A stretch of DNA of 45,886 bases, taken from assembly GCA_029259695.1 (NCBI GenBank), contig JAJDEQ010000026.1, positions 1-45,886 of the forward strand, read 5' to 3'. The stretch comes from Planctomycetota bacterium (GTDB lineage: Bacteria > Planctomycetota > B15-G4). How positions within the stretch are numbered: position 1 is the first letter of the stretch; every line of letters begins with the position of its first letter. This document shows, piece by piece, positions 7,815 to 16,347 of the stretch. The notes beneath the pieces were generated by a model. It was given only the letters and a program-made list of their open reading frames with translations, was not told the DNA's origin and ran no database searches. Both the position numbers and the translations under genes were made by a program.

Positions 7815-9027
7815 GGCGACGGGCGTAGCGGTCGCCCGGCAGGCGCTCCACGCTGCCCTGCAACTCCAGGCTCACCAACGCGGCACGCACGTCGCGGACA
7901 CCGCCCCCCGACCCGGCGGCCACTTCATCGACGGTGAGTGCTCGCGTGCCGAGGGTGTCCAGGACGACCCGTTCTCCCGCAGGTGCCGTCGCGGCCCCGG
8001 GTGGACTCCCGCCTTTCGGCGAGCCGGGCACCTCTGTCCGCGCGCGGGAGGTGGTGGTGTCGCCTGTCCCCTCGGCGTGGACGCCCGCCAGTCCGGCGCC
8101 CGGTTCGACGTTCAGCCCGGCGCCCGGTTCGACGTCCAGGTTGGCGTCCAGGCCGTCGCCCAGGTGGGCCAGCAGCGAGGCGGTGTCCACGATCGGGGCG
8201 GCGCCATCGAGGAGCAGGCGATTGGCGCCCTCCGATTGGGGCGAGTCGATCGGCCCCGGCACGACGAGCACATCCACGTCGAGTTCGAGGGCGTAGTCGG
8301 CTGTGATCAGGGCTCCGCTGCGGCGCCCCGCCTCGACGACGAGGACGTGTCGCGCGAGCGCCGCGATCACACGGTTGCGTCGCGGGAACGCGAACGTCGT
8401 CGGGCGCTGACCCAAGGGGAACTCCGACACCACGGTCCCCTCGCGCGCGATGCGGTCCTGCAGCGCACGGTGTTCGGCGGGGTAGGCCACGTCGATGCCG
8501 CAGCCCAGGACGGCTACCGGCCATCCGCCCCGCCCCAGCGCCGCCTCGAGGGCGAAACGATCGATGCCCCGGGCCAGTCCGCTCACCACGGCTGCGCCTG
8601 CGGCGGTGGCGGCTGCCGCCAGGCGAGACGCCACTTGGCGCCCGTACGGCGTCGCGGCGCGGGAGCCGACGACGGCGAGGGCGCAGGCCGGCGGCGGCCA
8701 CCGCCCGCGGACGTTCAGGAGCAGTGGGGGGCGTTCCAGGCGCCGCAGGCGCGCCGGATAGTCGCGGTGGCGGTGGGCCACCACGCCCACTCCGAAGCGC
8801 CTCAACGCGGCACGCTCCTGTTCGACTCGCCGGCGGTCCCGCAGCGCATCGAGGCGCCGGGCGCGCCGGGGCGACAGCCCGCCACGGATCCAGGCCGAGG
8901 CCGAGAGCGTCCTCCAGCGGTCGTGTCCGCCGAAGGTGCGCCGCAGTCGGCGGTACTCGTCCGCCGTGCCCCCGGCGAGATGAACCCAGAGCTCGGCGCT
9001 CGATACCTCGATCTCGTTGCGTCCCAC
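7792..9027 (-). CDS. dprA: DNA processing protein DprA
   Basis: A 411-aa protein of the DprA/Smf family, which loads RecA on incoming single-stranded DNA during natural transformation. The Rossmann-like core is clear: VVGSRAATPYGRQVASRLA, VSGLARGIDRFALEAAL, AVLGCGIDVAYPAEH, FPRRNRVIAALARHVLVVEA, SGALITADYALELDVDVLVVPG and GANRLLLDGA, roughly residues 115-285. An N-terminal helical part precedes it, and a C-terminal winged-helix (ALTVDEVAAGSGGGVRDVRA) follows. Between core and winged helix lies a low-complexity linker carrying an 8-residue tandem repeat (VEPGAGLN/VEPGAGLA). The gene overlaps its convergent neighbour by 23 bp. Its presence implies possible transformability, but no other competence gene is in view. 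Confidence 0.95.
   Translation of the reverse strand: MGRNEIEVSSAELWVHLAGGTADEYRRLRRTFGGHDRWRTLSASAWIRGGLSPRRARRLDALRDRRRVEQERAALRRFGVGVVAHRHRDYPARLRRLERPPLLLNVRGRWPPPACALAVVGSRAATPYGRQVASRLAAAATAAGAAVVSGLARGIDRFALEAALGRGGWPVAVLGCGIDVAYPAEHRALQDRIAREGTVVSEFPLGQRPTTFAFPRRNRVIAALARHVLVVEAGRRSGALITADYALELDVDVLVVPGPIDSPQSEGANRLLLDGAAPIVDTASLLAHLGDGLDANLDVEPGAGLNVEPGAGLAGVHAEGTGDTTTSRARTEVPGSPKGGSPPGAATAPAGERVVLDTLGTRALTVDEVAAGSGGGVRDVRAALVSLELQGSVERLPGDRYARRPTTGRRG
8093..8140 (-). repeat. 24-bp in-frame tandem repeat in dprA linker
   Basis: Two adjacent 24-bp units beginning CCGGCGCCCGGTTCGACGT (8093 and 8117) differ by very few bases and encode the octapeptide VEPGAGL plus N or A in DprA. Period 24 keeps the frame, so unit number can vary without breaking the gene. 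Confidence 0.8.
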
Positions 9028-9102
9028 GGGCCCTCCGTCGCGGCGCCACCGGGCTCGTTACACGGGCGCTCCGGCGCCCTGCCCACCCGGGTGCGGGACG
9101 GC

Positions 9103-9132
9103 TTGCCGACCAAGTGCCGCGGAGAGTAGACT
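9103..9132 (+). promoter_or_regulatory. Candidate promoter for the 1003-aa FG-GAP gene
   Basis: TTGCCG (9103-9108) and TAGACT (9127-9132) are separated by 18 nt, 54 nt before the ATG. The -10-like hexamer equals that proposed for the FG-GAP gene at 807. The leader then carries an AT-rich stretch and AGGA (9171-9174). Confidence 0.33.
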
Positions 9133-9186
9133 GCGCACTCTGCGCGTCGGTCCTAGATGATTTAACAGCAAGGATTTACGTTCACC

Positions 9187-12100
9187 ATGGTGACCGCTAT
9201 GCCGTCCCTGCGCCCGCTCGTCCGGTGCGCGACCGCCCTTTGGGGCGCCACGCTCGTTTGCGGCGGCTCCGCCGCGGCCCAGGCCCTGGACGTCGGCGCC
9301 TTGGCGGACATCGCCCCCGCGCGCGGGGTCGTGCTGCAGGGCGAGGGCGGTCTGTCCGCGGGTCAGCCCATCGCCGGCGAACTGGGCCACAGCATGGCCT
9401 TCGTCGACGCGAACGGCGACGGCTTCGACGACGTGTTGATCGGCGCCCCGGGCCTGGCTCGTGACCCGTTGCTGGGAGTGGACGACGAGGCCGGCCACGC
9501 CTACCTGTTCTTCGGCGGGCCGGGCGTGGGCCTGCCGGGCAGCGACCCCACGCTGAGCTTCACCAGCATCCCGCTGGGCGCGGGGATCGACTTCGTGGGT
9601 GCCCCGGGCGACCGGGTGGGCAGCGCGGTCGCGGCAGCGGGTGACGTGAACGACGACGGGTTCGACGACTTCATCATCGGCGCGAGCAATCGCACCGAAG
9701 CGAGTCGGCCGGCGGCCGGCGGGGCGTACGTGGTGTTCGGCTCGGACGACCTCGACACGCTCTTCAGCACGCAGGTGCTGGCGACGCTGGCGGCGTCCGG
9801 CCAGGACCGCGCGGTGTACCTGCGCGGCGCGCGCACCGGGGGGCAGGCGGGGACGTCGGTGTCGGGCGGCATCGACTCGAACGCCGACGGCCTGCCGGAC
9901 GTGGTGCTCGGTGCGCCGTTCGATTCGACCGACGGCTTCAGCCAGAACGGCACGGCGACGGTGGTGTACGGCAGCGAGAGCTGGCCGGGCCAGACCGTCG
10001 TCGATCTGCTCGGCCTGGGTACGGGCGCGAAGACCGAGGTGCGCGGCGTCGAGTCGCTGCAGTTCCTCGGTGCGGCGGTTGCCGGCGTCGGCCGCTTCGA
10101 CTCCGTGCTGCCCATGACCAACGGCCAGACGGCGGCGCTGGGGGACGAGGTCGCCATCGGCGCTCCGGGCACGTCCCTCGGAGGCCTGTTCGGCGGCGCC
10201 GTGTACGTCCTGAGGGGAGACACGACGACGCCCGCGTTGACCTACCTCGCCAGCGATTTCGGCAACGGCGACCAGACGGCCGGCCTCGTCTACACCGGCG
10301 CCGCAGCGGGCGATGAGGCCGGCGCTTCGGTCGCGGGCGCGGGCGATGTGATCCCCAATGACGGCGGCTTCACCGAGCTGTACATCGGCGCCCCGTTCAA
10401 CGACGCCTTGGGCAAGGTCGATCGAGGCGCGCTCTACGTGATCAGCGGCGGCAGCACTCCCCAGGGCTTCAACCTGGGCACCACGGGCACCAGCGGTGCC
10501 CATGTGGCGATCCTGGGCCAGGGGCCCCAGAACGGAGCGGGCGGTGTGCACGCCGCCACCGGGGGCGACTGGGACGGCGACGGCCTGGACGACGTGGCGT
10601 TGGGCTTCCCCCACGCGAGTTACCTGGACGAGAACCTCGTCGCGCTGCCGTTCTCGGGCAGGGTGCGCGTGATCTCAGGCTCGGTGCTGCAGTCCGGCGG
10701 GTCGGTCAACCTCGACTTCCCGGTGGCGGGCCTGAACCTGATCGAGTTCGGCGGGGAGACAGCCGATGCTCGCGCCGGGACCGGCATCGCCACCGGCGAC
10801 TTCGACGGTGACGGGATCGTCGACGTCGGCGTGGGCGCGCCGGGTGCGCCCTCGGAGCTCAGCCCGGTGGACCCCTCCGGGATCGCCTTCACCCGCACCG
10901 GTCGCGGTCATGTGCTGCTCGGTCCGGCCTTCCGCGTGGGCGGCACCACGCCCGGCGAGAGCTGGTTCCGCGGGCCGAGCGTGACCGTCGACGCGCTGAA
11001 CCTGATCGAGCCGTTCGAGCTCCGCGTCGACGGCCAGTTGGTCAACGTGCTGGACTTCGCCGTGGGCAACAACGGTTCGATCGAGTTCGAGGTGCCGCAG
11101 CCGCTGACCTTCGGGGCGACCGTCGACGTCAGCGTGGCGACGCCCTTCGGTCTGGACACGTTCGTCGACGGCTTCCGCTTCGTGCCGCTCGAGATCACCG
11201 ACGGGCCCACGCCCGATCGCGGGCTGCCCGGCCATGAAGTCGAGTTCATGGGCCTGGCCTTCTCGGACATCGCCGATACGCAGGTGGACATCGGTGGCTT
11301 CCCCGCCGAGATCATGAGCTTGGACAACGTGACCGGGAGCATGACGGTCGTCCTGCCCAAGGGGCCGCCGCTCGATCTGCCCGTCGACGTCGCGATCCAG
11401 AGCAGCAACGGGACGCAGTTGCTGGCGGAGTCGATGATCTACCGCACGATCATGATCGAGAGTCTCGATCCGGCCAGCGGCTCGTCGGAGTCGGGCATCA
11501 TCGATCCCGATCTCGCGCCGGAGTTCCCCGGCGTGCCCACCGTGATGGTCGACATCACCCTCGACGCGTCCATCGTCCCGCCCCAGGATCTGGAGGTGGA
11601 GATGTCGGAGGACGGTGTGAGCTGGACCACGCTCAACATCACCGGCCAGGACGAGCTCGTGGCCACCGTGGCCATGCCCTTCATGCTGGAAGGGCCCGCG
11701 GACCGGGTGTTCGACTTCCGCGTCTCGGACACCACCGGGACCGACATCCTCGAAGACGCCTACACCTATCTCGGCAGCGACTTCCGCGAGCTGCCCGAGT
11801 ACGCCCAGGCGGGTTTCGGGAGCGCGGCCCCGCGCCTGCTCATGGCGGGCGAGTTCACGGGCTCGGGCGACATCGTGCTGATCGTGCGCAACGTCCCGGA
11901 CGAGACCGACATGGTGCTGCTGTTCGTCGGCCTCGGCCTCGCCGACCCGCCGCTGATGGTGCAGGGCGGTCCGTTCGGCATCGACCCGAGCGAGCCCTTC
12001 TTCCTTTTCTTCCTGCCGCCGCCCGACGACAACGAGCTCAGTCTCTCGGCGACGGTCACGAACCTCATCGACCCCGCCGCGGACGGCCTGCCGGTCTACG

Positions 12101-12198
12101 TCCAGGTGATCACCGCCGAGTCCATGGGCGACGATCCGGTGGAGTTCATCAAGGGCTTCTCGAACGTGATCGAGGCGATCCTCGACGTCGAGCCGTAG
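9187..12198 (+). CDS. Large secreted FG-GAP (integrin-alpha-like) protein
   Basis: A 1003-aa exported protein with a signal peptide ending near GSAAAQA (about residue 32). AGGA at 9171-9174 is 12 nt before this ATG; an alternative ATG lies at 9199. Residues about 60-550 hold FG-GAP blades of the integrin type, each with a calcium loop followed by an IGAP-like turn: DANGDGFDDVLIGAPG, DVNDDGFDDFIIGA, DSNADGLPDVVLGAP, DWDGDGLDDVALGFP and DFDGDGIVDVGVGAPG. This fits a seven-blade propeller. The remaining 450 residues are beta-rich, acidic and lack Cys-rich motifs; they may be several Ig-like (IPT/TIG-like) domains followed by the kind of C-terminal domain seen in the other secreted proteins here. 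It differs from the tandem VCBS pair in repeat type. A surface or adhesive role is an inference. Confidence 0.87.
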   Translation: MVTAMPSLRPLVRCATALWGATLVCGGSAAAQALDVGALADIAPARGVVLQGEGGLSAGQPIAGELGHSMAFVDANGDGFDDVLIGAPGLARDPLLGVDDEAGHAYLFFGGPGVGLPGSDPTLSFTSIPLGAGIDFVGAPGDRVGSAVAAAGDVNDDGFDDFIIGASNRTEASRPAAGGAYVVFGSDDLDTLFSTQVLATLAASGQDRAVYLRGARTGGQAGTSVSGGIDSNADGLPDVVLGAPFDSTDGFSQNGTATVVYGSESWPGQTVVDLLGLGTGAKTEVRGVESLQFLGAAVAGVGRFDSVLPMTNGQTAALGDEVAIGAPGTSLGGLFGGAVYVLRGDTTTPALTYLASDFGNGDQTAGLVYTGAAAGDEAGASVAGAGDVIPNDGGFTELYIGAPFNDALGKVDRGALYVISGGSTPQGFNLGTTGTSGAHVAILGQGPQNGAGGVHAATGGDWDGDGLDDVALGFPHASYLDENLVALPFSGRVRVISGSVLQSGGSVNLDFPVAGLNLIEFGGETADARAGTGIATGDFDGDGIVDVGVGAPGAPSELSPVDPSGIAFTRTGRGHVLLGPAFRVGGTTPGESWFRGPSVTVDALNLIEPFELRVDGQLVNVLDFAVGNNGSIEFEVPQPLTFGATVDVSVATPFGLDTFVDGFRFVPLEITDGPTPDRGLPGHEVEFMGLAFSDIADTQVDIGGFPAEIMSLDNVTGSMTVVLPKGPPLDLPVDVAIQSSNGTQLLAESMIYRTIMIESLDPASGSSESGIIDPDLAPEFPGVPTVMVDITLDASIVPPQDLEVEMSEDGVSWTTLNITGQDELVATVAMPFMLEGPADRVFDFRVSDTTGTDILEDAYTYLGSDFRELPEYAQAGFGSAAPRLLMAGEFTGSGDIVLIVRNVPDETDMVLLFVGLGLADPPLMVQGGPFGIDPSEPFFLFFLPPPDDNELSLSATVTNLIDPAADGLPVYVQVITAESMGDDPVEFIKGFSNVIEAILDVEP

Positions 12199-12275
12199 CC
12201 GCCCAGTCGCCCGGGCGCTCAGCCGCGGGCTTGGATGACTGCGTGCGCGGATGACTACGGGAGAGCGGGACAGCC

Positions 12276-12944
12276 TCAGACGAGGTGGTCGAGCACGTCG
12301 CGCAACACCGCGCGGCCGACCTGCGGGTCGTGACACTTCAGCCCGTAGAGGTAGTGCAACGACTCGGTCGTGACGCGGCTCACCACGGCCGCGAAGGTGG
12401 CGGGAGCGTCGGCGCCCGGCAGGTCGATCTCGACCTGCAGGCGCGTGCCGGTGCCGAACCAGTTGCCGGCGGTGCGCACCAGGCGCACGGCGACGCCGTT
12501 GGGTGATGCGTCCACCAGCCGACCGGTCACCGACTCCTTGTGTCCGCGGATGCTGACCGACAGCGTGGCGCGCAGTCCCTGGGCATTGCGACGGCGTCCC
12601 CGGCGCCGCTGACAGGGCGCCACGATCACGGGCGAGTCGAGCACGATGCGCGCCGACCGGGGGTCGTCGTCGAAGGGCGTCCAGCGACTCACCGAGGTCA
12701 GGAAGGTGTGGATCGAGCCGTCGCCGTCGGCGAAGAAACCGCGCACGGCGGAACCGGTCCGGATCACGCCCACGAAGTCCTCGGGGACCGTGGCGGTGAG
12801 CTGCGGACGGCCGTTCGTGTCGGTGTGCATGAACGCACCGGGACACTGGACGACTTCGCCGTCGACGAGCACCCACAGTTCGAGTGGGTGACCGTCCGCG
12901 CAGGCTGAGGCCAGGGGCGCGGGCAATACGGGGGGCGTGGTCAT
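12276..12944 (-). CDS. PilZ-domain protein (likely c-di-GMP receptor)
   Basis: A 222-aa soluble protein. Its C-terminal half begins with an Arg cluster (QRRRGRRRNAQG, near residue 112) and continues with LVDASPNGVAVRL, together matching the RxxxR and (D/N)xSxxG signatures by which PilZ domains bind cyclic di-GMP. The N-terminal half resembles the YcgR-N type domain (VPEDFVGVIRTGSAVRGFFADGDG), giving the two-domain layout of flagellar-brake-like proteins. Nothing around it is a motility gene, so the output is open. It is transcribed towards the large FG-GAP gene and stands apart from aroB by 72 bp. Confidence 0.75.
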   Translation of the reverse strand: MTTPPVLPAPLASACADGHPLELWVLVDGEVVQCPGAFMHTDTNGRPQLTATVPEDFVGVIRTGSAVRGFFADGDGSIHTFLTSVSRWTPFDDDPRSARIVLDSPVIVAPCQRRRGRRRNAQGLRATLSVSIRGHKESVTGRLVDASPNGVAVRLVRTAGNWFGTGTRLQVEIDLPGADAPATFAAVVSRVTTESLHYLYGLKCHDPQVGRAVLRDVLDHLV

Positions 12945-13016
12945 TGGTGGGACTCCCGCCTGTCTTCTCGGTCCAGGGCGGCGGGGGAGTTGAGAGATTC
13001 ACCCCTCCCGGGGCCC

Positions 13017-14087
13017 TCAGGCCGGGGAGACCGCCAGCAGGGCCCGGCGCAGCTCCTCGGGCGCCGGGGCCGGCTCGATCACGACCCGGCCGGGGGCCAG
13101 GGGCAGCACGAGTCGCAGGCTGCCCTGTCTGCGCTTCTTGTCGCGCCGCAGCTCGGACAGCACGGCGTCGGCATCGGCGGAGATCGTCGTGGGCAGGTCC
13201 CAGCGCTGCAGGGCGTCCCGCACCTGTCGCTCGAGTTCGGGGGTGGCGTCGCTGCGTCGCGACACGATGCGCGCCGCGCACAGCAGACCCAGACCCACGG
13301 CCTCGCCGTGGAGCAAGGCCGGCATGGCCAGGGCCTCGAAGGCGTGGCCGAAGGTGTGGCCGAGGTTCAGCAGGCGCCGGGGTCCCTGGTCGCGCAGGTC
13401 CTGGGCCACGAGGGCGTCCTTGGTGGCGATACAGCGTTCGATCGCCGCCACGCCCCGGTCGGTGGCGCCGGTCAGGTCGGCAGGCGTGAGTGCCAGGGCG
13501 TCGTCGAACGCGTCGGGGCCGGCGATCAACGCGGTCTTGAGCACTTCGGCGAAGCCCGCGCTGACGTGCCTGGGCGCGAGCGTGGCCAGGGCCAGCGGGT
13601 CGACGATGACCGACTCGGGCGGGTGGAAGGTGCCCACGGTGTTCTTGCCGCCACCGAGGTTCACGGCGGTCTTGCCGCCGATCGCGGCGTCGACCTGTCC
13701 CACGAGGGAGGTCGGCACCGCGGTCCAGGCCGTGCCGCGCCGGTGCAGCGAGGCCGCCATGCCTGCCAGGTCGGTGACCACCCCGCCGCCCACGGCGAGC
13801 AGGTGGCCATCGCGATCGAGCCCGGCCTGATCGAGCGCGGTGAGCAACCGCCCCAGGCCGTCCCAGGACTTGCTCGCCTCACCGGGCGGGAGCACCTGGT
13901 GAGGCACCGCGCGCCACCCGGACGGACCGCGCCAGGTGGCGGGCGCGAATCGATCGAGGGCGACGGCCACGTGCTCGTCGGTGACCAGCATCAACCGGGG
14001 TGCGCCCAGGTCGATGGTCGCGAGCGCGCCGCGCTGAACGACGAGCTGCGACACCGAGCGCGGCTGCTCGTCGGCGTCCGCGGTCAT
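13017..14087 (-). CDS. aroB: 3-dehydroquinate synthase
   Basis: A 356-aa enzyme that converts DAHP to 3-dehydroquinate, the second step of the shikimate pathway, in the cytoplasm with NAD and zinc. Visible signatures: AVGGGVVTDLAGMAASLHRRG (NAD-binding Gly-rich turn, about residue 100), DAAIGGKTAVNLGGGKN (substrate-binding), the zinc ligands in GFAEVLK, NLGHTFGHAFE and LLHGEAVGLG, and RDKKRRQG near the C-terminus. Length is normal for the family. Its ATG overlaps the stop of the upstream 479-aa membrane gene by 4 bp (ATGA at 14087-14084), so the two are translationally coupled although no functional link is evident. Confidence 0.96.
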   Translation of the reverse strand: MTADADEQPRSVSQLVVQRGALATIDLGAPRLMLVTDEHVAVALDRFAPATWRGPSGWRAVPHQVLPPGEASKSWDGLGRLLTALDQAGLDRDGHLLAVGGGVVTDLAGMAASLHRRGTAWTAVPTSLVGQVDAAIGGKTAVNLGGGKNTVGTFHPPESVIVDPLALATLAPRHVSAGFAEVLKTALIAGPDAFDDALALTPADLTGATDRGVAAIERCIATKDALVAQDLRDQGPRRLLNLGHTFGHAFEALAMPALLHGEAVGLGLLCAARIVSRRSDATPELERQVRDALQRWDLPTTISADADAVLSELRRDKKRRQGSLRLVLPLAPGRVVIEPAPAPEELRRALLAVSPA

Positions 14088-15523
14088 GGTGTTCCCGGTT
14101 GGATCGACCCCGGACCGGTCGCGCCCGGCGGTCCACCCTGCGGCGCGGCCATCTCGCCGGGGGTGTGGGCGCTGTCCGCGAGGCGCCCCGCGGCGCGCTC
14201 GTGCAGCAGCCCCGGCTGTTGGATCAGCTTCTTCTTGCGTTGCACGCTGCGGGTGCGCGCCTTGCGGCCCTGGATACGGTCGCGTATGGCACCGATCAGC
14301 AGCAGCACGGCGACCACCAACACGATGCCCGCCATGACACCCGCCACGATCGGCGTGAACTCGTTCGGCGGGATGACGAACTCGCGGAACTCGCCGGCGA
14401 TCAGCACCGCCGCGATGCGCGCTTCGTTGCGTTTGTTCTCGTAGCCGTAGCGGCGGAAGTAGATGCCCTCCACGTCGACGATCGTCTCGTCGGGGATGAA
14501 GGCCGGTGGCGGGTCCAGCGACACCGCCAGCGTCGTCACGCCGCTGTTGAACAACCAGGTCTGGTAGGCCGTCGGCACACCCAGCGGGTTCTCGCCCTCG
14601 GGGCCCAGCGGGAACGACTGCGAGTGCAACACCCGGCCGCGGAGCTTCACGCGCTTGCCGCGTGTCGTGTCCGAGTTGCGCATGAGCTCGCTGCCGTGCG
14701 TGAGCGGCCGCTCCCCGGCGTTGGGGAAGAGCTCCTCGTGCGGCGTGTTCTGCACGAAGGACAACAGCTCGTAGTACGCGCGGCTGGCGAGCGGGCGCGA
14801 TGCCTCCTGCAGCGTGTGATCGCGCAGGCCGTAGAACAGGTCGGGGCGCAGCTTCGTCACCGGGTCGATGCGGAAGGCCGAGCGCAGCAGTTCCTCACCG
14901 ACCACGAGTGGTCCCGACGCGAAGCTGCCGTCACCGCGCTGCCGGTCGTGCCGCTTGAAGAAGAAGCCCTTGAGGCGCACGACGTCGTTCACGCGGACGT
15001 CCAGCGTCGGCTGGGCCACGAGGAACAGCCAGGTACGGCTGTCCTGGTCGCGGATCTCGCCCCACACCTCGGGCGGGTTGAGCGAGAGGTCGGTGTCGAA
15101 CCACTCCACCGTGCCCAGCGCCCACACCGGCTTGCCGCGCGCGTCCTCGGGCTCGCCCGTCAGAGCGTCCCAGTCGCCCTGCTCGAGACCGAGGTACTCG
15201 AGGTCGCCGTAGATCAGCTCGCTGGCCTCGACCAGCAGGTGCTGCTTGGCGTCCGGTTCGATGAAGGCCCGCTCGACGGGGGAGCTGTCACGGACGTGTG
15301 CCAGCAGCGCCGGGTCGACCTGGGCCAGCGGCTCGTACTCCTGCAGGGTCTGGATGGGCTCGCCGGCCTCCGGAGGGGGTTGGACCTCGAGCGGCTCGGT
15401 GGGCCGGGCGGCTTCGGGCGAACGGCGCAGCACGTACACGACGATCACCAGGATCACGATCGAGTAGACCTTGATGCGCGTGCTCTCGCGCCCCGCGGGC
15501 CGTGCGGCGGCGCGCTTGCCCAT
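14084..15523 (-). CDS. Two-TM protein with two similar OB-like extracytoplasmic domains
   Basis: A 479-aa protein, not matched to a named family. A basic N-terminus precedes a membrane segment (VYSIVILVIVVYVL, about residues 20-34); a second lies near residues 385-410 (IVAGVMAGIVLVVAVLLLIG), followed by a basic, Gln-rich cytoplasmic tail. The 350 residues between them are probably extracytoplasmic. They appear to contain an internal repeat: TWLFLVA...VRVNDVVRLKGFFFKRH near residue 165 and TWLFNSG...IPDETIVDVEGIYFRRY near residue 325, each reading like an OB-fold half. The gene is the first of a coupled pair with aroB. Function is unknown. Confidence 0.75.
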   Translation of the reverse strand: MGKRAAARPAGRESTRIKVYSIVILVIVVYVLRRSPEAARPTEPLEVQPPPEAGEPIQTLQEYEPLAQVDPALLAHVRDSSPVERAFIEPDAKQHLLVEASELIYGDLEYLGLEQGDWDALTGEPEDARGKPVWALGTVEWFDTDLSLNPPEVWGEIRDQDSRTWLFLVAQPTLDVRVNDVVRLKGFFFKRHDRQRGDGSFASGPLVVGEELLRSAFRIDPVTKLRPDLFYGLRDHTLQEASRPLASRAYYELLSFVQNTPHEELFPNAGERPLTHGSELMRNSDTTRGKRVKLRGRVLHSQSFPLGPEGENPLGVPTAYQTWLFNSGVTTLAVSLDPPPAFIPDETIVDVEGIYFRRYGYENKRNEARIAAVLIAGEFREFVIPPNEFTPIVAGVMAGIVLVVAVLLLIGAIRDRIQGRKARTRSVQRKKKLIQQPGLLHERAAGRLADSAHTPGEMAAPQGGPPGATGPGSIQPGTP

Positions 15524-15622
15524 GGCCGCGCGGCGGATGCGCTGCTTGTCGATGAGTCTGCTCCTCCCGATCCGGGATGCTGCCGGGGAGCACCGTTCGC
15601 GGCGCCCTCCGGGGAACTCTGT

Positions 15623-16324
15623 TCAGACGGCCACGGCGCTGCCGGCGGCGGCGGTGAGGTGTTCGAACAGTCGGGCTTGTCCGGGTTCGGTGAGCATGCG
15701 CTCGGGGTGCCACTGCACGGCCACGAGCCACGGACCGTCGGCACCCTCGAAGGCCTCCACCAGACCGTCGCTGCACCAGGCCGTCGCGCGCAGGCCGTCG
15801 CCGAGGTCGCGGATGGCCTGGTGGTGCTCGGTGTTCGCGCCGAACGTCGCGCCGAGGGCCTCACCCACGAGCGAATCGGCCGCGGCGCGCACGGCGTGCA
15901 ACTCGGTGAAACTCGGGTCGCTGTGCTGGCACGGGTTGGTGTCGAGGTCCGGGATGTGCTGGTACAGGGTGCCGCCGGCGACCACGTTCAGCGTTTGCAT
16001 CCCGCCGCAGACCGCCAGGGTCGGGGGGCGACGCTCCAGCGCGGCGCGGGCCAGGTGGATCTCGGTCGCCATGCGATCGGGGTGCATCAGGACCGTCTTG
16101 GGATGTCGCTCCTCGCCCCACATGGCCGGGTCGATGTCCTCGCTGCCGGTGAAGAGCAGACCGTGGACCCGATCCAGGAGCAGGTGGGCCTGCTCGAGGC
16201 TCGAGACCCAGGGCAAGGGCACCGGCAGGCCGCCGGCCCGGTGCACCGCCTGGACGTAGCGCGGGTTGACGCGGGGGTGCCCGCCGGGGTCGCTACTGCA
16301 CGTCAGGCCGATGAAGGGTCGCAT
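15623..16324 (-). CDS. Class I glutamine amidotransferase-like hydrolase (peptidase C26, PuuD-like)
   Basis: A 233-aa protein with the class I GATase fold. LAVCGGMQTLNVVAGGTLYQ carries the nucleophile Cys in the nucleophile elbow. EHHQAIRDLGDGL and VAVQWHPERM provide the His and Glu of the triad. GLLFTGSEDIDPAMWGE is the characteristic oxyanion-side loop of gamma-glutamyl-GABA hydrolases. These enzymes hydrolyse gamma-glutamyl bonds of small conjugates in the cytoplasm, for instance in putrescine use. No other polyamine catabolic gene is adjacent, so the substrate is open. The gene diverges from folC across only 23 bp and may be transcribed from a shared AT-rich -10 element, with its ATG next to the predicted transcription start. 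Confidence 0.88.
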   Translation of the reverse strand: MRPFIGLTCSSDPGGHPRVNPRYVQAVHRAGGLPVPLPWVSSLEQAHLLLDRVHGLLFTGSEDIDPAMWGEERHPKTVLMHPDRMATEIHLARAALERRPPTLAVCGGMQTLNVVAGGTLYQHIPDLDTNPCQHSDPSFTELHAVRAAADSLVGEALGATFGANTEHHQAIRDLGDGLRATAWCSDGLVEAFEGADGPWLVAVQWHPERMLTEPGQARLFEHLTAAAGSAVAV

Positions 16325-16332
16325 GGGCGCGG

Positions 16333-16340
16333 ATTATAGT
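16333..16340. promoter_or_regulatory. Shared symmetric -10 element for divergent leaderless transcripts
   Basis: The 8-bp ATTATAGT reads TATAGT on the plus strand (16335-16340) and a perfect TATAAT on the minus strand (16338-16333). The minus-strand ATG (16324) is 8 nt past its -10, and the plus-strand ATG of folC (16348) is 7 nt past its own. Transcription normally starts about 7 nt after the -10 end, so both mRNAs would begin at or next to their start codons. No clear -35 hexamer is seen on either side. Confidence 0.5.
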
Positions 16341-16347
16341 GGTCGCG

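Noticed and set aside
14000..16339. 779-codon plus-strand frame across the two-TM protein and amidotransferase genes
   Set aside because: It crosses two well-supported minus-strand genes and shows no family motif.
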